NCBI GenBank assembly: GCA_018436595.1
Contig: JAHDLC010000042.1
Location: forward strand, 1-61,668
Length of the DNA stretch: 61,668 nt
Direction of reading: 5' to 3'
From: Synergistaceae bacterium
Lineage (GTDB): Bacteria > Synergistota > Synergistia > Synergistales > Aminobacteriaceae
The position numbers and the translations under genes were made by a program. Within the stretch, counting starts at the first letter, position 1. Every line of letters starts with the position of its first letter. The notes below the pieces were generated by a model that saw only the letters and a program-made list of their open reading frames with translations, was not told the DNA's origin and ran no database searches. Shown here in pieces: positions 44,701 through 52,274 of the stretch.

Positions 44701-44970
44701 CACGGCGTGCCCCATCACGGGGAAAACGACGCGAATCACACCTCCGCGGCCAGCTTCATGGATGGAAGGGGCGGCAGGGTGTATACGGCCTACAACCCGG
44801 GAGAGTCGCCCCTGCTGGTGACCTTCGCCGACGGAAATACCCTGGAGGTGCCCCCCCTGGCCTACGCTCATGAAACATCGGACGGGGCGGGGGGAGGGTG
44901 CACTGCCGGGACAGTAACGTCCTGGATGCCTCTGTTCCTGCTGCCCCTGCTGCTCCTGCTCCGCAGGTAG
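41770..44970 (+). CDS. Glycoside hydrolase family 81 endo-1,3-beta-glucanase with Synerg-CTERM-type sorting tail
   Basis: 1,066 residues from the ATG at 41770 behind AGGAGAG. A signal peptide (1-29) is followed by a low-complexity lead and the GH81 N-terminal beta-sandwich. The catalytic alpha/alpha barrel covers roughly 560-1030, with the acid candidate D672 in LLNDHHFHYGYF and the base candidates E760 and E764 in QQESTPEAIQAW; GHSWASG precedes them as in the family. Residues about 331-394 form an inserted module (SYSPGNPV-like, ending TVTDGTVTWTA) resembling small wall- or sugar-binding units. The end has GAGGGC, a hydrophobic helix and RR, the same tail as the protease at 38225. It should cut beta-1,3-glucan at the cell surface. 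Confidence 0.88.
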   Translation: MPKRTMRFTPLAVPAAILLILLFGEVLYGAPAWVSPPGGGDGSYAVTVPAEGKHSDADPGGDTGIVRAVPPAVGPNTDAPGSRKVPTADWWTPLAWLDPADLPDPAALPSMRGLSWQVFSEPLVFQPQKGGLAVSLNIPDSRRAAVKGGILTAGEGFMLEVVGDDAHGGKGISPYFNAFFDQDMYLGSTAAGWNEAAYTGVKVTGWSDWFVNFSLTSAAPAERLDVTAGAGSPFLLVKNGSGRPQVTFRTWNVGKVIPLHGMSFSLNAGQAKDQNISSSAFAVVNKVPYGKPQAPADAKEYATYTVYAVFGPSGSTWQLKDTQYTSEIRGPFDSWQASHGYSPGNPVEPSAPNGFFYTANGAGTSGVSEPAWPASAGGTVTDGTVTWTANAKELRNVLNTAECSAGTYYAVAVLPYPWGKGIYDEPDEQKVKDLLAHFAGHAFAEVTDTRVIPGYAPQADGHDMSVTYACTTVSVGTESPAAGGPLRAMYPHQYLGQSQVGILNQSMNQVSSASWRTGWYWPSLKGPLLLASGNSFVNVLEVPPCLPAPIDAPDRQKADRMAAYLRQALDSRNPRFLSQGSYFGAQQMYRLAMLLPAAKMIRDTASRPAEVDQAAREMYTAVSEAMAGWMKATKDGTTLKNAAQHIFYYDSRWGALLPTPEDGFAADSLLNDHHFHYGYFIKTAAEIARWEKTHPDDPANRGWASSYAPMIRLLIKNIANTSREGRGEDPDFPFLRHFSPYAGHSWASGSSRGNQGGQQESTPEAIQAWAAILLWAQLNYPENGENADLERWAAYMFASEARAAELYWFGLTDDGTFRPHLSFRQYSVKSDAVPKPYVPSMVSQVNQNEMTYQTDFGNPPLLKLGIQVLPFTGSSYYLGSTPGNADAIVSGYLDNDLPKLADGGTSPSNRDKLLMLQAMTARYTADPRALITPAGGGALPLDSWKMQWEIPTPTFSNLILQDTSRGAVYWWIDTLLAHGVPHHGENDANHTSAASFMDGRGGRVYTAYNPGESPLLVTFADGNTLEVPPLAYAHETSDGAGGGCTAGTVTSWMPLFLLPLLLLLRR

Positions 44971-44996
44971 CTTTTCACGCAGAAAATCTGCATCAG

Positions 44997-45024
44997 AAAG
45001 CCCGCCCATACCAGGGCGGGCTTT
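44997..45024. terminator. Bidirectional terminator between glucanase and D-aminoacylase genes
   Basis: AAAGCCCGCCC pairs perfectly with GGGCGGGCTTT (44997-45007 with 45014-45024) around a six-base loop, between convergent genes. Confidence 0.87.
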
Positions 45025-45050
45025 CTAATGCAGGGATGATACGGGGGAAA

Positions 45051-46664
45051 TTACCTTTTGCCCCTTTTCCTTATGCAGGTACCCGTGGGCGGTGAGACGG
45101 AAACGTTGTCCCTGACGATGACCTTCCCCCGTTTCCAGACAGAGGCAATCCCCTCCGAAGGAACGCTGGTGTCCGTAAAATCAGCACGGTCCCGGATGGT
45201 TCGGGGATCGAAGGCGACAAGGTCGGCAAGGAGCCCTTTTTTGATGAGCCCCCTGTCGGAAAGGCCGCATCGCTGGGCCGGAAATCCGGTCATTTTCCAG
45301 ATAGCCGTTTCCAGGGGGATCACATGATCGTCTCTCACGTATTTTCCGAGCACCCGGGGAAAGGTGCCGAAGGCCCGGGGGTGGGATCTGCGGGAGGCGT
45401 ATATTCCTTTCGTGGACGCCGGGTGGGAGTCAGATCCGATCATGGAGAGAGGGTGGGCCACGATCCGCCTGTTGTCGCTTTCCGACTGGGAGAAGATGGC
45501 GACGGTACAGTTTGCCCGCTCCGAGACGATAATGTCGAACAGAGTTTCGAGGGTATTCCGGGACCGTTCGGCGGCAATGTCTCCCAGGGTCCTGCCTTCC
45601 AGTGATTTGTCCCTCTCCGCCGTGAATATGAGGATATTTTCAAGCCCCGATGTCTTGGAAAAGTTGTCCCATCCGGGGATTGCTTTCTCCATATCCTCCG
45701 CGATCCGCTTCCTCGAGACCGGGTCGGCGAGGCGCCCCACGAGCTGCGCGGCACCCCCTTCGTTGACCCATGGAGGAAGAAGGGCCCCTATCATGGTGGA
45801 TCCGGCCGTGTAGGGATAGACATCGCAGGTCACGTCAATCCCTTCTCTTCGGGCCGCTTCCATCATTCCAAGGGTCTGTTCCGAAAGCCCCTCCAGTTGT
45901 GCCATTATCTTGTGATGGGAGATGTGGACCGGGCAGCCGCTCCTCCTGCCGATGTCAATCGCCTCGGCAACGGCTTTCAGCGTATCCCCCGATTCGCTCC
46001 GCATGTGGGTGGTATATATGCCTCCATAGGCTGCCGCGACCCTGCAGAGTTCCACGAGCTCATCAGTGTCCGCAAAACAGCCGGGAGGGTAGATGAGGCC
46101 GCTTGAGAGGCCTGCGGCGCCGCTTTCCATCTCTCCTGCGAGGAGTTCCTTCATGCGGTCCAGTTCGGCGGGTCCTGCCCGCCTGTTCTCGAAGCCCATG
46201 GCGGCAATCCGAAGAGGACCGTGGGCAGCGAGGAAAAGGAGGTCCGTCATGTACCCGGCGGAATCAATCCGGTCCATCATCTGTTCCAGGGACCTGAATT
46301 CCTGCGGAGCAGGCATTCCGTCGGGAAGATAGGGGCGCATGTATTCATGCAGCAGGCCGGCTCTTTCCGGAACGGACGGAGTCATGGCAAGGCCGCAGTT
46401 CGAGCAGACCTCCGTGGTTACCCCCTGGGTGACTTTCCCGTCCACGTCGTTGACCATGAACGCAGAGAAATCGGAGTGGGAATGCATGTCCACAAAGCCG
46501 GGGCAGAGGGCTTTCCCGGCAAGGTCGACCGTTTCAGAAGCACAGCCGGGGGGGAGTGCTCCTATCTCCTCGATGATTCCTGCCCGGACCGCCACATCTC
46601 CCCGGTACCATGGGCCTCCGCTGCCGTCGTAAATAACCGCGTTCTGAAGAAGCAGATCGTGCAT
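45051..46664 (-). CDS. N-acyl-D-amino-acid deacylase (D-aminoacylase), amidohydrolase superfamily
   Basis: 537 residues from the ATG at 46664, six bases after GGGAGG; the frame upstream overlaps the permease gene. The fold starts with the beta-sandwich DLLLQNAVIYDGSG and the metal HxH in GFVDMHSHSD. Further D-aminoacylase marks are the cysteine region EVCSNCGLAM, GLSSGLIYPPG, THMRSES, HISHHK and the catalytic Asp in GSDSHP. Such enzymes hydrolyse N-acyl-D-amino acids, or N-acyl-D-glutamate/aspartate, to the D-amino acid in the cytoplasm. It is the last gene of a TRAP operon, 28 bases behind dctM, so the carrier probably brings in its substrate. The metal sites look complete. Confidence 0.9.
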   Translation of the reverse strand: MHDLLLQNAVIYDGSGGPWYRGDVAVRAGIIEEIGALPPGCASETVDLAGKALCPGFVDMHSHSDFSAFMVNDVDGKVTQGVTTEVCSNCGLAMTPSVPERAGLLHEYMRPYLPDGMPAPQEFRSLEQMMDRIDSAGYMTDLLFLAAHGPLRIAAMGFENRRAGPAELDRMKELLAGEMESGAAGLSSGLIYPPGCFADTDELVELCRVAAAYGGIYTTHMRSESGDTLKAVAEAIDIGRRSGCPVHISHHKIMAQLEGLSEQTLGMMEAARREGIDVTCDVYPYTAGSTMIGALLPPWVNEGGAAQLVGRLADPVSRKRIAEDMEKAIPGWDNFSKTSGLENILIFTAERDKSLEGRTLGDIAAERSRNTLETLFDIIVSERANCTVAIFSQSESDNRRIVAHPLSMIGSDSHPASTKGIYASRRSHPRAFGTFPRVLGKYVRDDHVIPLETAIWKMTGFPAQRCGLSDRGLIKKGLLADLVAFDPRTIRDRADFTDTSVPSEGIASVWKRGKVIVRDNVSVSPPTGTCIRKRGKR

Positions 46665-46692
46665 GAAAAACCTCCCTGGAAAAAAATGCCCC

Positions 46693-47979
46693 TTAATACA
46701 GGCCGAGCAGCGAGGGAACCAGAAGGCTGAACCAGGGGACGAGAGCCACGAGAAGGAGCGTCGCCAGCTGGCAGAGCACGAAGGGCCAGATCTCTTTGAT
46801 GATGTTTTCCATGGAGATCTGCCCGATGGACGAGACAACAAAGAGCACCGCCCCCACGGGCGGTGTGTTGAGCCCGATATTGAGCGCCAGCACTACCGTT
46901 ATGCCGAAATGGAGCGGGTGGATCCCCATTTGGGCGGCGATGGGTGCCAGGATGGGAGTGAGAATGACGATGGACGCTGTCAGGTCCATGAAGCATCCCA
47001 CGACGAGCAGAAGGACGCAGACGAGAAGGAGAAAAACATACTTGTTCGAGGTGACGCCGAGTATCCCCGCGGCAATTGTCTGGGGAACCTGGGCCACTGT
47101 CAGGACCCAGCTCAGGATTCCGCCCACCGAGACGAGGAGCAGGGCCACTCCCGATATGGAGATGGTCTTTTTGAGGGCCTGCCAGATCATGGCCGGGGTC
47201 AGCGTCCGGAAAATGAACAGCCCGACGAAGAGGGAATAGCCGACAGCCACCCCGGCGGCTTCCGTAGGGGTAAAGATGCCGGAGAGAATGCCCCCGAGGA
47301 TGATGAGGGGCATGCCCAGGGCGAAGAGGCCGTCCTTCATGGCCCTGAGGACTTCCGCCAGCGACGCTTTCTGCTGCTGCATCTGGTATCCCCGCCTGGT
47401 TGAGATGAAATGGTTGAGAATCATCATGAGAAGTCCCAGGAAGAGCCCGGGAAGAAAACCGGTGGCGAAAAGTCCGGCGATGGACGTGTTGGCCACTGAT
47501 CCGTAGACGATCATGGCCATGCTCGGGGGGATGGTGGGGCCTATGATCGAAGCAGCTCCGGTGAGGGCAGTGGCGTAGGGCTTCGAGTATCCCGATGTGT
47601 TCATTGCCGGTATGAGCATGGTTCCGAGAGCCGCGGCGTCGGCGACGGCCGCTCCCGAAATTCCGGCCATGAAGATGTTTGCCACGATGTTGACGTGCCC
47701 GAGGCCGCCCTTCCTGTGTCCCACGAGGGTGTTCGTGAACCGGACGATACGCTCGGTAATGCCCGACACGTTCATGAGTTCCCCCGAGAGCAGGAACAGC
47801 GGGATGGCCATGAGGACAAAGGAATTCATTCCCGAGAATATCTGCTGCGGAACGAGCATGAGGAGGCTTGTCCCCATGGTCATCAGAAGGCCGAGAAGAC
47901 CGGTTATTCCCAGGGCGAAGGCGATGGGCATGCCCGTAAGGATCATTGCGAAAAAGGCGAGGGCTATCAGTGCCAGCAT
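46693..47979 (-). CDS. TRAP transporter large permease subunit (DctM type)
   Basis: 428 residues with 11-12 hydrophobic segments, the normal DctM length. Family marks are IPLFLLSGELMNVSGITERIV, then VNIVANIFMAGISGAAVADAAALGTMLIPAM, GPTIPPSMAMIVYGSVAN and TPTEAAGVAVGYSLFVG. It forms the sodium-driven channel that takes substrate from the periplasmic receptor. The ATG lies seven bases after the dctQ stop. Together with 47987-48475 and 48583-49614 it makes a complete TRAP system, followed by the D-aminoacylase. Confidence 0.95.
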   Translation of the reverse strand: MLALIALAFFAMILTGMPIAFALGITGLLGLLMTMGTSLLMLVPQQIFSGMNSFVLMAIPLFLLSGELMNVSGITERIVRFTNTLVGHRKGGLGHVNIVANIFMAGISGAAVADAAALGTMLIPAMNTSGYSKPYATALTGAASIIGPTIPPSMAMIVYGSVANTSIAGLFATGFLPGLFLGLLMMILNHFISTRRGYQMQQQKASLAEVLRAMKDGLFALGMPLIILGGILSGIFTPTEAAGVAVGYSLFVGLFIFRTLTPAMIWQALKKTISISGVALLLVSVGGILSWVLTVAQVPQTIAAGILGVTSNKYVFLLLVCVLLLVVGCFMDLTASIVILTPILAPIAAQMGIHPLHFGITVVLALNIGLNTPPVGAVLFVVSSIGQISMENIIKEIWPFVLCQLATLLLVALVPWFSLLVPSLLGLY

Positions 47980-47986
47980 GGCCTGC

Positions 47987-48475
47987 TTACCTCCTCAGCT
48001 CCGAGATTATTTTCATCAGCGCCACGAGGAGCATGATCCCGCCGCTGAAGGGTACGGAGAGGAGCGGTATCCACATGGGCATGGGGATAATTTCCGCCGT
48101 TGCGCCCGAATCGAAGGCGAGATCCGTTCCGTAGACCAGCATGATTCCCGCAAAAAGCGCGATCAGAGAATAGTTCAGAACCCGGCAGGCCTTTTGGAGC
48201 CATGCCGGGAAGCGGTTGAGCACAGCGGTGAAAGACGCGTGTTCGTCTTTATGAAGGGCTATGGCAGCTCCTGCAAGACCGACGAAGACAACGAGAAACC
48301 GTCCCGCTTCCTCCGACCAGCTGAGGGCGTTCCCGAGGACGTACCGGTAGAAAACGCTCAGGAGGATTATGACCGTTATGGCCGCCAGCAGAACGGCGCA
48401 CAGGGAGATCAGAATTCGTTCGATTTTTTCGACAGTTCCGGAGAAGGCTGTCCCCTGGTGTTCTTCTTTTTCCAT
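47987..48475 (-). CDS. TRAP transporter small permease subunit (DctQ type)
   Basis: 162 residues with four helices; the start is the ATG at 48475 behind AAGGAG, and the longer frame to 48535 lies in the intercistronic hairpin. The DctQ pattern is visible: VFYRYVLGNALSWSEEAGRFLVVFVGLAGAAIALHKDEHASF. It binds DctM in the inner membrane. It is separated from the receptor gene by 107 bases that hold a stable hairpin. Confidence 0.92.
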   Translation of the reverse strand: MEKEEHQGTAFSGTVEKIERILISLCAVLLAAITVIILLSVFYRYVLGNALSWSEEAGRFLVVFVGLAGAAIALHKDEHASFTAVLNRFPAWLQKACRVLNYSLIALFAGIMLVYGTDLAFDSGATAEIIPMPMWIPLLSVPFSGGIMLLVALMKIISELRR

Positions 48476-48499
48476 TGATCCGGCTCCTTGTCTGCGAAA

Positions 48500-48532
48500 G
48501 TGCGCGCTCCTCCGCGGGAGAGGAGCACGCAC
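48500..48532 (-). terminator. Intercistronic hairpin between dctP and dctQ
   Basis: The 13-base arms (48500-48512 and 48520-48532) are fully paired in the minus-strand RNA, with one G-U pair, around a 7-base loop. Only a short T run follows, so it may be a weak terminator or a block to exonuclease decay. Confidence 0.55.
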
Positions 48533-48582
48533 CATTGTCCGATGATTATAGCGGCGGCTTCAACTGCCGATCCGCTCCGGCG

Positions 48583-49614
48583 CTATTTGCTCCCCTGCAG
48601 CCGCTTCTCGATTTCCTCCACGGTGGCGAGGAAACGGGCGACAATCTCCGGCTCAATTTTCGACTTGCTCCACTCGAGGACGGCGGTGCGTCCGATGTTC
48701 TGGAACTCAATGTAATTTTCGTCAGAAATGGGTGTTATGGTCATTTTCTTCTCTTCGAGGAACTTGATGCCCGTCGCCTGGATGATCTGGCTCTGCCCCT
48801 TGGCGGCGATATTGCCGTAGTGGAAGGCGTCGTCAAAGACTTTGCGGTCCGCAGGCGGAAGGGATTCGTACCACTTCTCGTTTACGGTTACCCACTGGCT
48901 TCCAAGTATTGTGCGGCTGATGGTTATATAGTTCTGTACCTCGAAAAACTTGGAGCTGATGGTTATGTTGATCGGGTTGACCTGCCCTTCCACGACACCG
49001 GTCTGAAGACCGGTGTACAGTTCCGCGAACGCCATGGGCACGGCATTTGCCCCGAGAGCCCTGAACATTTCCACCTGGCTGTCGTCCATGGCCCTGAATT
49101 TGATGCCCTTCATGTCGGCCACCGCAGCTATGGGGCGGACGTTGTTCGTGAAACAGGAAAGCCCCCCGATGTCAAAAACCATGACCGAGCGGATGCCGGT
49201 TTTTTTGTACATATCATCAAAAAGCCACTGGACGAAATCGCTTTCGAGCACTTCGTGGACAACCTTGTCTCCGGAGTACATGAACGGAGTGTTGAGAAGA
49301 ATGGCGGGTTTGTAGAGGTTGCTGAGCCCCCCGATAGACCCCACGTTGATCTGGATGCCGTTCGCCTTGACGAGTTCGAGGCGCTCCCGCTCCTTGCCGA
49401 TGACGTTCGAGGGAAAGATTTCAACCGCATACCTGCCGCCGGTCCGGGTCTCCACGTAATTTTTGAAGACCACGGCCATGACGTAGCAGGGATCGCTCAT
49501 GTCGGGGTTGATACTCAGGGCCATCTTGACGGTCTGTGCGGCGTCTGCGGGAACCGACAGGAATATCGACATGAGGAGAAGAACGGGAATCAGTACTTTT
49601 CGAGTGACCTTCAT
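48583..49614 (-). CDS. TRAP transporter substrate-binding protein (DctP type)
   Basis: 343 residues with a signal peptide (1-25, ending PADAA). The mature part follows DctP: INVGSIGGLSNLYKPAILLNTPFMY, then KGIKFRAMDDSQVEMFRALGANAVPMAFAELYTGLQTGVVEGQVNPI, which contains the Arg (in KFRAM) that usually salt-bridges the substrate carboxylate. It should bind a carboxylate in the periplasm. It heads the operon dctP-dctQ-dctM-D-aminoacylase. The operon suggests an acylated amino acid or its relative as ligand, which is an inference. Confidence 0.94.
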   Translation of the reverse strand: MKVTRKVLIPVLLLMSIFLSVPADAAQTVKMALSINPDMSDPCYVMAVVFKNYVETRTGGRYAVEIFPSNVIGKERERLELVKANGIQINVGSIGGLSNLYKPAILLNTPFMYSGDKVVHEVLESDFVQWLFDDMYKKTGIRSVMVFDIGGLSCFTNNVRPIAAVADMKGIKFRAMDDSQVEMFRALGANAVPMAFAELYTGLQTGVVEGQVNPINITISSKFFEVQNYITISRTILGSQWVTVNEKWYESLPPADRKVFDDAFHYGNIAAKGQSQIIQATGIKFLEEKKMTITPISDENYIEFQNIGRTAVLEWSKSKIEPEIVARFLATVEEIEKRLQGSK

Positions 49615-49956
49615 AATGTTTCCACCCCCTGTTTGTATTTGGACGGGATGCCCAATGCCTCCCTTCGCCTCATCCGGCGGCGGCCTGAGAATGCGGTCGG
49701 GATATCCCCCCGACGGAATGCCCTTACTTTCTGACTTATTTGTTTTGCTTGACAGAAAAAACAGCCCGTTTTAAGATTATCCGAATCTTTTCCGCCCCTG
49801 GACAGGAATCGGGAAAATGGCAGAAGAATCCGAATGTGCAGGGCTTTTCGAAAATTACTATATCACAAAAGAAAACCCCGGTGCAGGGTTCCGGAAGTTG
49901 GACATTGTGACGGCGGCCGGTCAGTGTCCGGGAGAAAATGAACAGGGAGGGAATTT
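49615..49956. other. Divergent intergenic region, 342 bases, between TRAP and YkvI-like genes
   Basis: It contains the plus-strand promoter at 49749-49777. Near 49855-49870 a TGATATAGT on the minus strand could be an extended -10 for the TRAP operon, without a good -35. An AAGATT / AATCTT inverted repeat directly behind the plus-strand -10 may be an operator. No gene is seen. Confidence 0.4.
49749..49777 (+). promoter_or_regulatory. Sigma-70 promoter of the YkvI-like gene
   Basis: TTGACA at 49749-49754 and TAAGAT at 49772-49777, 17 bases apart. Transcription should begin near 49784, leaving a leader of about 170 bases. Confidence 0.65.
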
Positions 49957-51087
49957 ATGATGGAGAACGAGAAAAAAGGCGGTCCGCTGAGTTTTTTCAT
50001 GAACTACGGATGGTACAAAAAGTACCTGCTGCCGGGATTTATCGCCCAGTCGGTGCTTGTTGCGGGTGGCTACGGCACAGGAAGGGAACTGGTGGAGTAT
50101 TTCGGCCAGTACGGTCCTACAGGGGGCCTCATGGGCATGGGGCTGACCTTCGTCCTCTGGGCGGCGCTCTTCGCCCTGAGCTTTGAATTCGCCCGGGTGT
50201 TCAAGGCCTACGACTACCGGACCTTCTTTGAAAAGCTCATCGGCCCGGGGTGGATTATCTACGAAATTGCCTTCATCGTGCTCCTCTGCCTCATCATGGG
50301 AGTGGTCGGCGCGGCCTCCGGAAGTATCCTGAGAGATTCCTTCGGCCTTCCGCCTCTCGTCGGCTCGGGCATTTTCCTCGTTTTCGTGGCGTACCTCACC
50401 TACAGCGGAAGCAAGACCATCGAAGTGGCCCTTTCCTGGTGGTCATACCTGCTGTATGTTGTCTTCGCGGTATTTCTCTACCTCGGGTTCTCCAAATTCG
50501 GTGACGCCATCTCCGCCAACTTCGCGGCGGATACCGTAAAGCCGGGGTGGCAGATGGGCGGGTTCAAATATGCCTTCTACAATATCGCCGTCACGTCCAC
50601 GGTGCTCTTCTCGCTGAACTATCTCGAAAGCCGGAAAGAGGCGGTTATTTCGGGAATCATGGCGGCGTTCATCTGCATCCTTCCCGGAGTGTTCTTCTAT
50701 ATCGTCATGACGGGATTCTACCCGGACGTCCTTTCCATGGAGATCCCCTCCAACGGCATCATCGCACAGCTTGGGGTGAAGTTCCTGCTGCCCGTCTGGC
50801 TTATTGTTCTCTTCGGAACCATGATCGAGACCGGAGTCGGGTTCTTCCACTCCATCAACGAGAGAATCAACGCCACCCTTCTTGAAAAAAGAGGGGTCGG
50901 CATGAGCAAGACGGCCAGGGGTGCAGTGGGAGCCTTTCTTGCCCTGATGGGACTCTTCATTTCCAATTTCGGCCTGATCGGCCTGATCGCCCAGGGATAC
51001 GGCACCATCAGCTGGGTGTTTTTCGGCCTCCAGGGAGTCGGGCTGTTTACGCTGGGCCTGTACAAACTCGCCAAACAGGGACAGTAG
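49957..51087 (+). CDS. YkvI-family membrane protein (COG3949, APC superfamily-like)
   Basis: 376 residues with about ten hydrophobic segments. The N terminus YLLPGFIAQSVLVAGGYGTGRELVEYFGQYGPTGG, with its broken helix and glycine turn, and SGSKTIEVALSWWSYLLY are typical of the YkvI group, whose fold is LeuT/APC-like. Members are suspected amino-acid or osmolyte carriers, but none is firmly characterised. GGGAGG precedes the ATG. It is a single gene between its promoter and a strong terminator, divergent from the TRAP/D-aminoacylase operon. Confidence 0.8.
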   Translation: MMENEKKGGPLSFFMNYGWYKKYLLPGFIAQSVLVAGGYGTGRELVEYFGQYGPTGGLMGMGLTFVLWAALFALSFEFARVFKAYDYRTFFEKLIGPGWIIYEIAFIVLLCLIMGVVGAASGSILRDSFGLPPLVGSGIFLVFVAYLTYSGSKTIEVALSWWSYLLYVVFAVFLYLGFSKFGDAISANFAADTVKPGWQMGGFKYAFYNIAVTSTVLFSLNYLESRKEAVISGIMAAFICILPGVFFYIVMTGFYPDVLSMEIPSNGIIAQLGVKFLLPVWLIVLFGTMIETGVGFFHSINERINATLLEKRGVGMSKTARGAVGAFLALMGLFISNFGLIGLIAQGYGTISWVFFGLQGVGLFTLGLYKLAKQGQ

Positions 51088-51113
51088 TATCAGCTGCTTT
51101 TTCTGACGTACGT

Positions 51114-51153
51114 AAAGAAGCCCCTCCTCGGAAACCGGAGGGGCTTCTTTTTT
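51114..51153. terminator. Bidirectional terminator between the YkvI-like gene and the peptide ABC operon
   Basis: A 14-bp perfect stem (51114-51127 with 51137-51150), ending in T on the plus strand and AAAG on the other, lies between convergent genes. Confidence 0.9.
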
Positions 51154-51159
51154 ATGGGA

Positions 51160-52260
51160 TCACAGGGCGGCGATCCGCCGGAGGAACTCGTCCAGCTGTC
51201 CCGGAGACGGCACCCGGAGCCGGGCCGATCGTTTGTCAAGGTCGAAGAACCCCGATCCCGCTTCGCAGGAGATGCCTGCCGCCGCAAGCCCGGCCGCGAG
51301 GTCGCCCGACTCCCGGGTCAGGAGACAGATGGGAACCCTGGGGTCCGTCTCAGCAACGGAAAGGTCTTTTCTCCCCCCCAGAACGGCGGTCATCTGCTCT
51401 TTGGCCTTTCTGACGTACTTCCTCGTTTCTTCAAGAAAGGAACCGTCCTGCAGAATGGCCTCCGCCAGAAGGGCATCCACAGTCCCGACGGCGAAGGGCG
51501 GCTGGAGTGTCCTGAATGCCGCCGCAAGCTCGGGACTCCGGGAGACGGCGAAGCCCACCCGAAGCCCTGCGCCGCCCTGCCCCTTAGAGAAGGACCGGCA
51601 GGTGATGACGTTGGGCAGATCGATGGATGCCGCGGATTCCTCGTCGGGCAGAAAGTCTCCGTAGGCCTCGTCGATGATGACCCAGGTTCCCTTTTCCATG
51701 GCTCCCCGGGCAAGCCGTTCCGCCGAATCAAGGGAAATTGCCTGCCCCGTGGGGTTGTTTGGGCGGTCAAGGTAAATCAGCGGGTGTCCCTGCCCGCTCA
51801 GCCGCTCCAGCAGGGCAGGGACGACGGAGAAGTCCGGGCCTCTCAGCCGGAGAGGTTCGTAGGATGCGCCGGTGTAGAGCGCCTGGAGAACGGCGTCGGT
51901 GAACTGCGGTGAAATTCCGGTAAAGGAAATGCCGGGGCCCAGAAGGAGCCGCGAGAGAGTGACGAGGACGCCCATGGATCCTCCGCCGACAAGGACCTGT
52001 TCCGGGAGGATTTGCCAGGAGGCGTATTTCGAGACGATGGCCTCTTTTAGTTTTTCCGGCTCCGGCTGGGGATAGCCGCAGACGGAAAGGTCCTCCAGCC
52101 CTTCAAGAAACCGGCGGACGGAGGGAGGAGTCCCCAGGGGGTTTGTTCCCAGGGCGCAGTCGATCACCTCGATCCCTTCGGGATACACGGGCGGGCGGGC
52201 GGATGCGTACCCCTCCTGACCCGTTGACAGATGCTGATGCTGCAGTTTTCCTTTCCACAT
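51160..52260 (-). CDS. Histidinol-phosphate aminotransferase-like PLP enzyme
   Basis: 366 residues from the ATG at 52260, which has only a weak GGGGGA site. Fold-type I marks are ALGTNPLGTPPSV, YLDRPNNPTGQAIS, IDEAYGDF and the Schiff-base Lys in SFSKGQGGAGLRVGF. Length and motifs match the HisC/CobC group. No histidine or cobalamin genes are near. It is the last gene of the peptide ABC operon, 14 bases after the second ATPase, so a role in degrading an imported amino acid is more likely than biosynthesis. The true substrate is open. Confidence 0.85.
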   Translation of the reverse strand: MWKGKLQHQHLSTGQEGYASARPPVYPEGIEVIDCALGTNPLGTPPSVRRFLEGLEDLSVCGYPQPEPEKLKEAIVSKYASWQILPEQVLVGGGSMGVLVTLSRLLLGPGISFTGISPQFTDAVLQALYTGASYEPLRLRGPDFSVVPALLERLSGQGHPLIYLDRPNNPTGQAISLDSAERLARGAMEKGTWVIIDEAYGDFLPDEESAASIDLPNVITCRSFSKGQGGAGLRVGFAVSRSPELAAAFRTLQPPFAVGTVDALLAEAILQDGSFLEETRKYVRKAKEQMTAVLGGRKDLSVAETDPRVPICLLTRESGDLAAGLAAAGISCEAGSGFFDLDKRSARLRVPSPGQLDEFLRRIAAL

Positions 52261-52274
52261 GATGGGTCCCCCAT

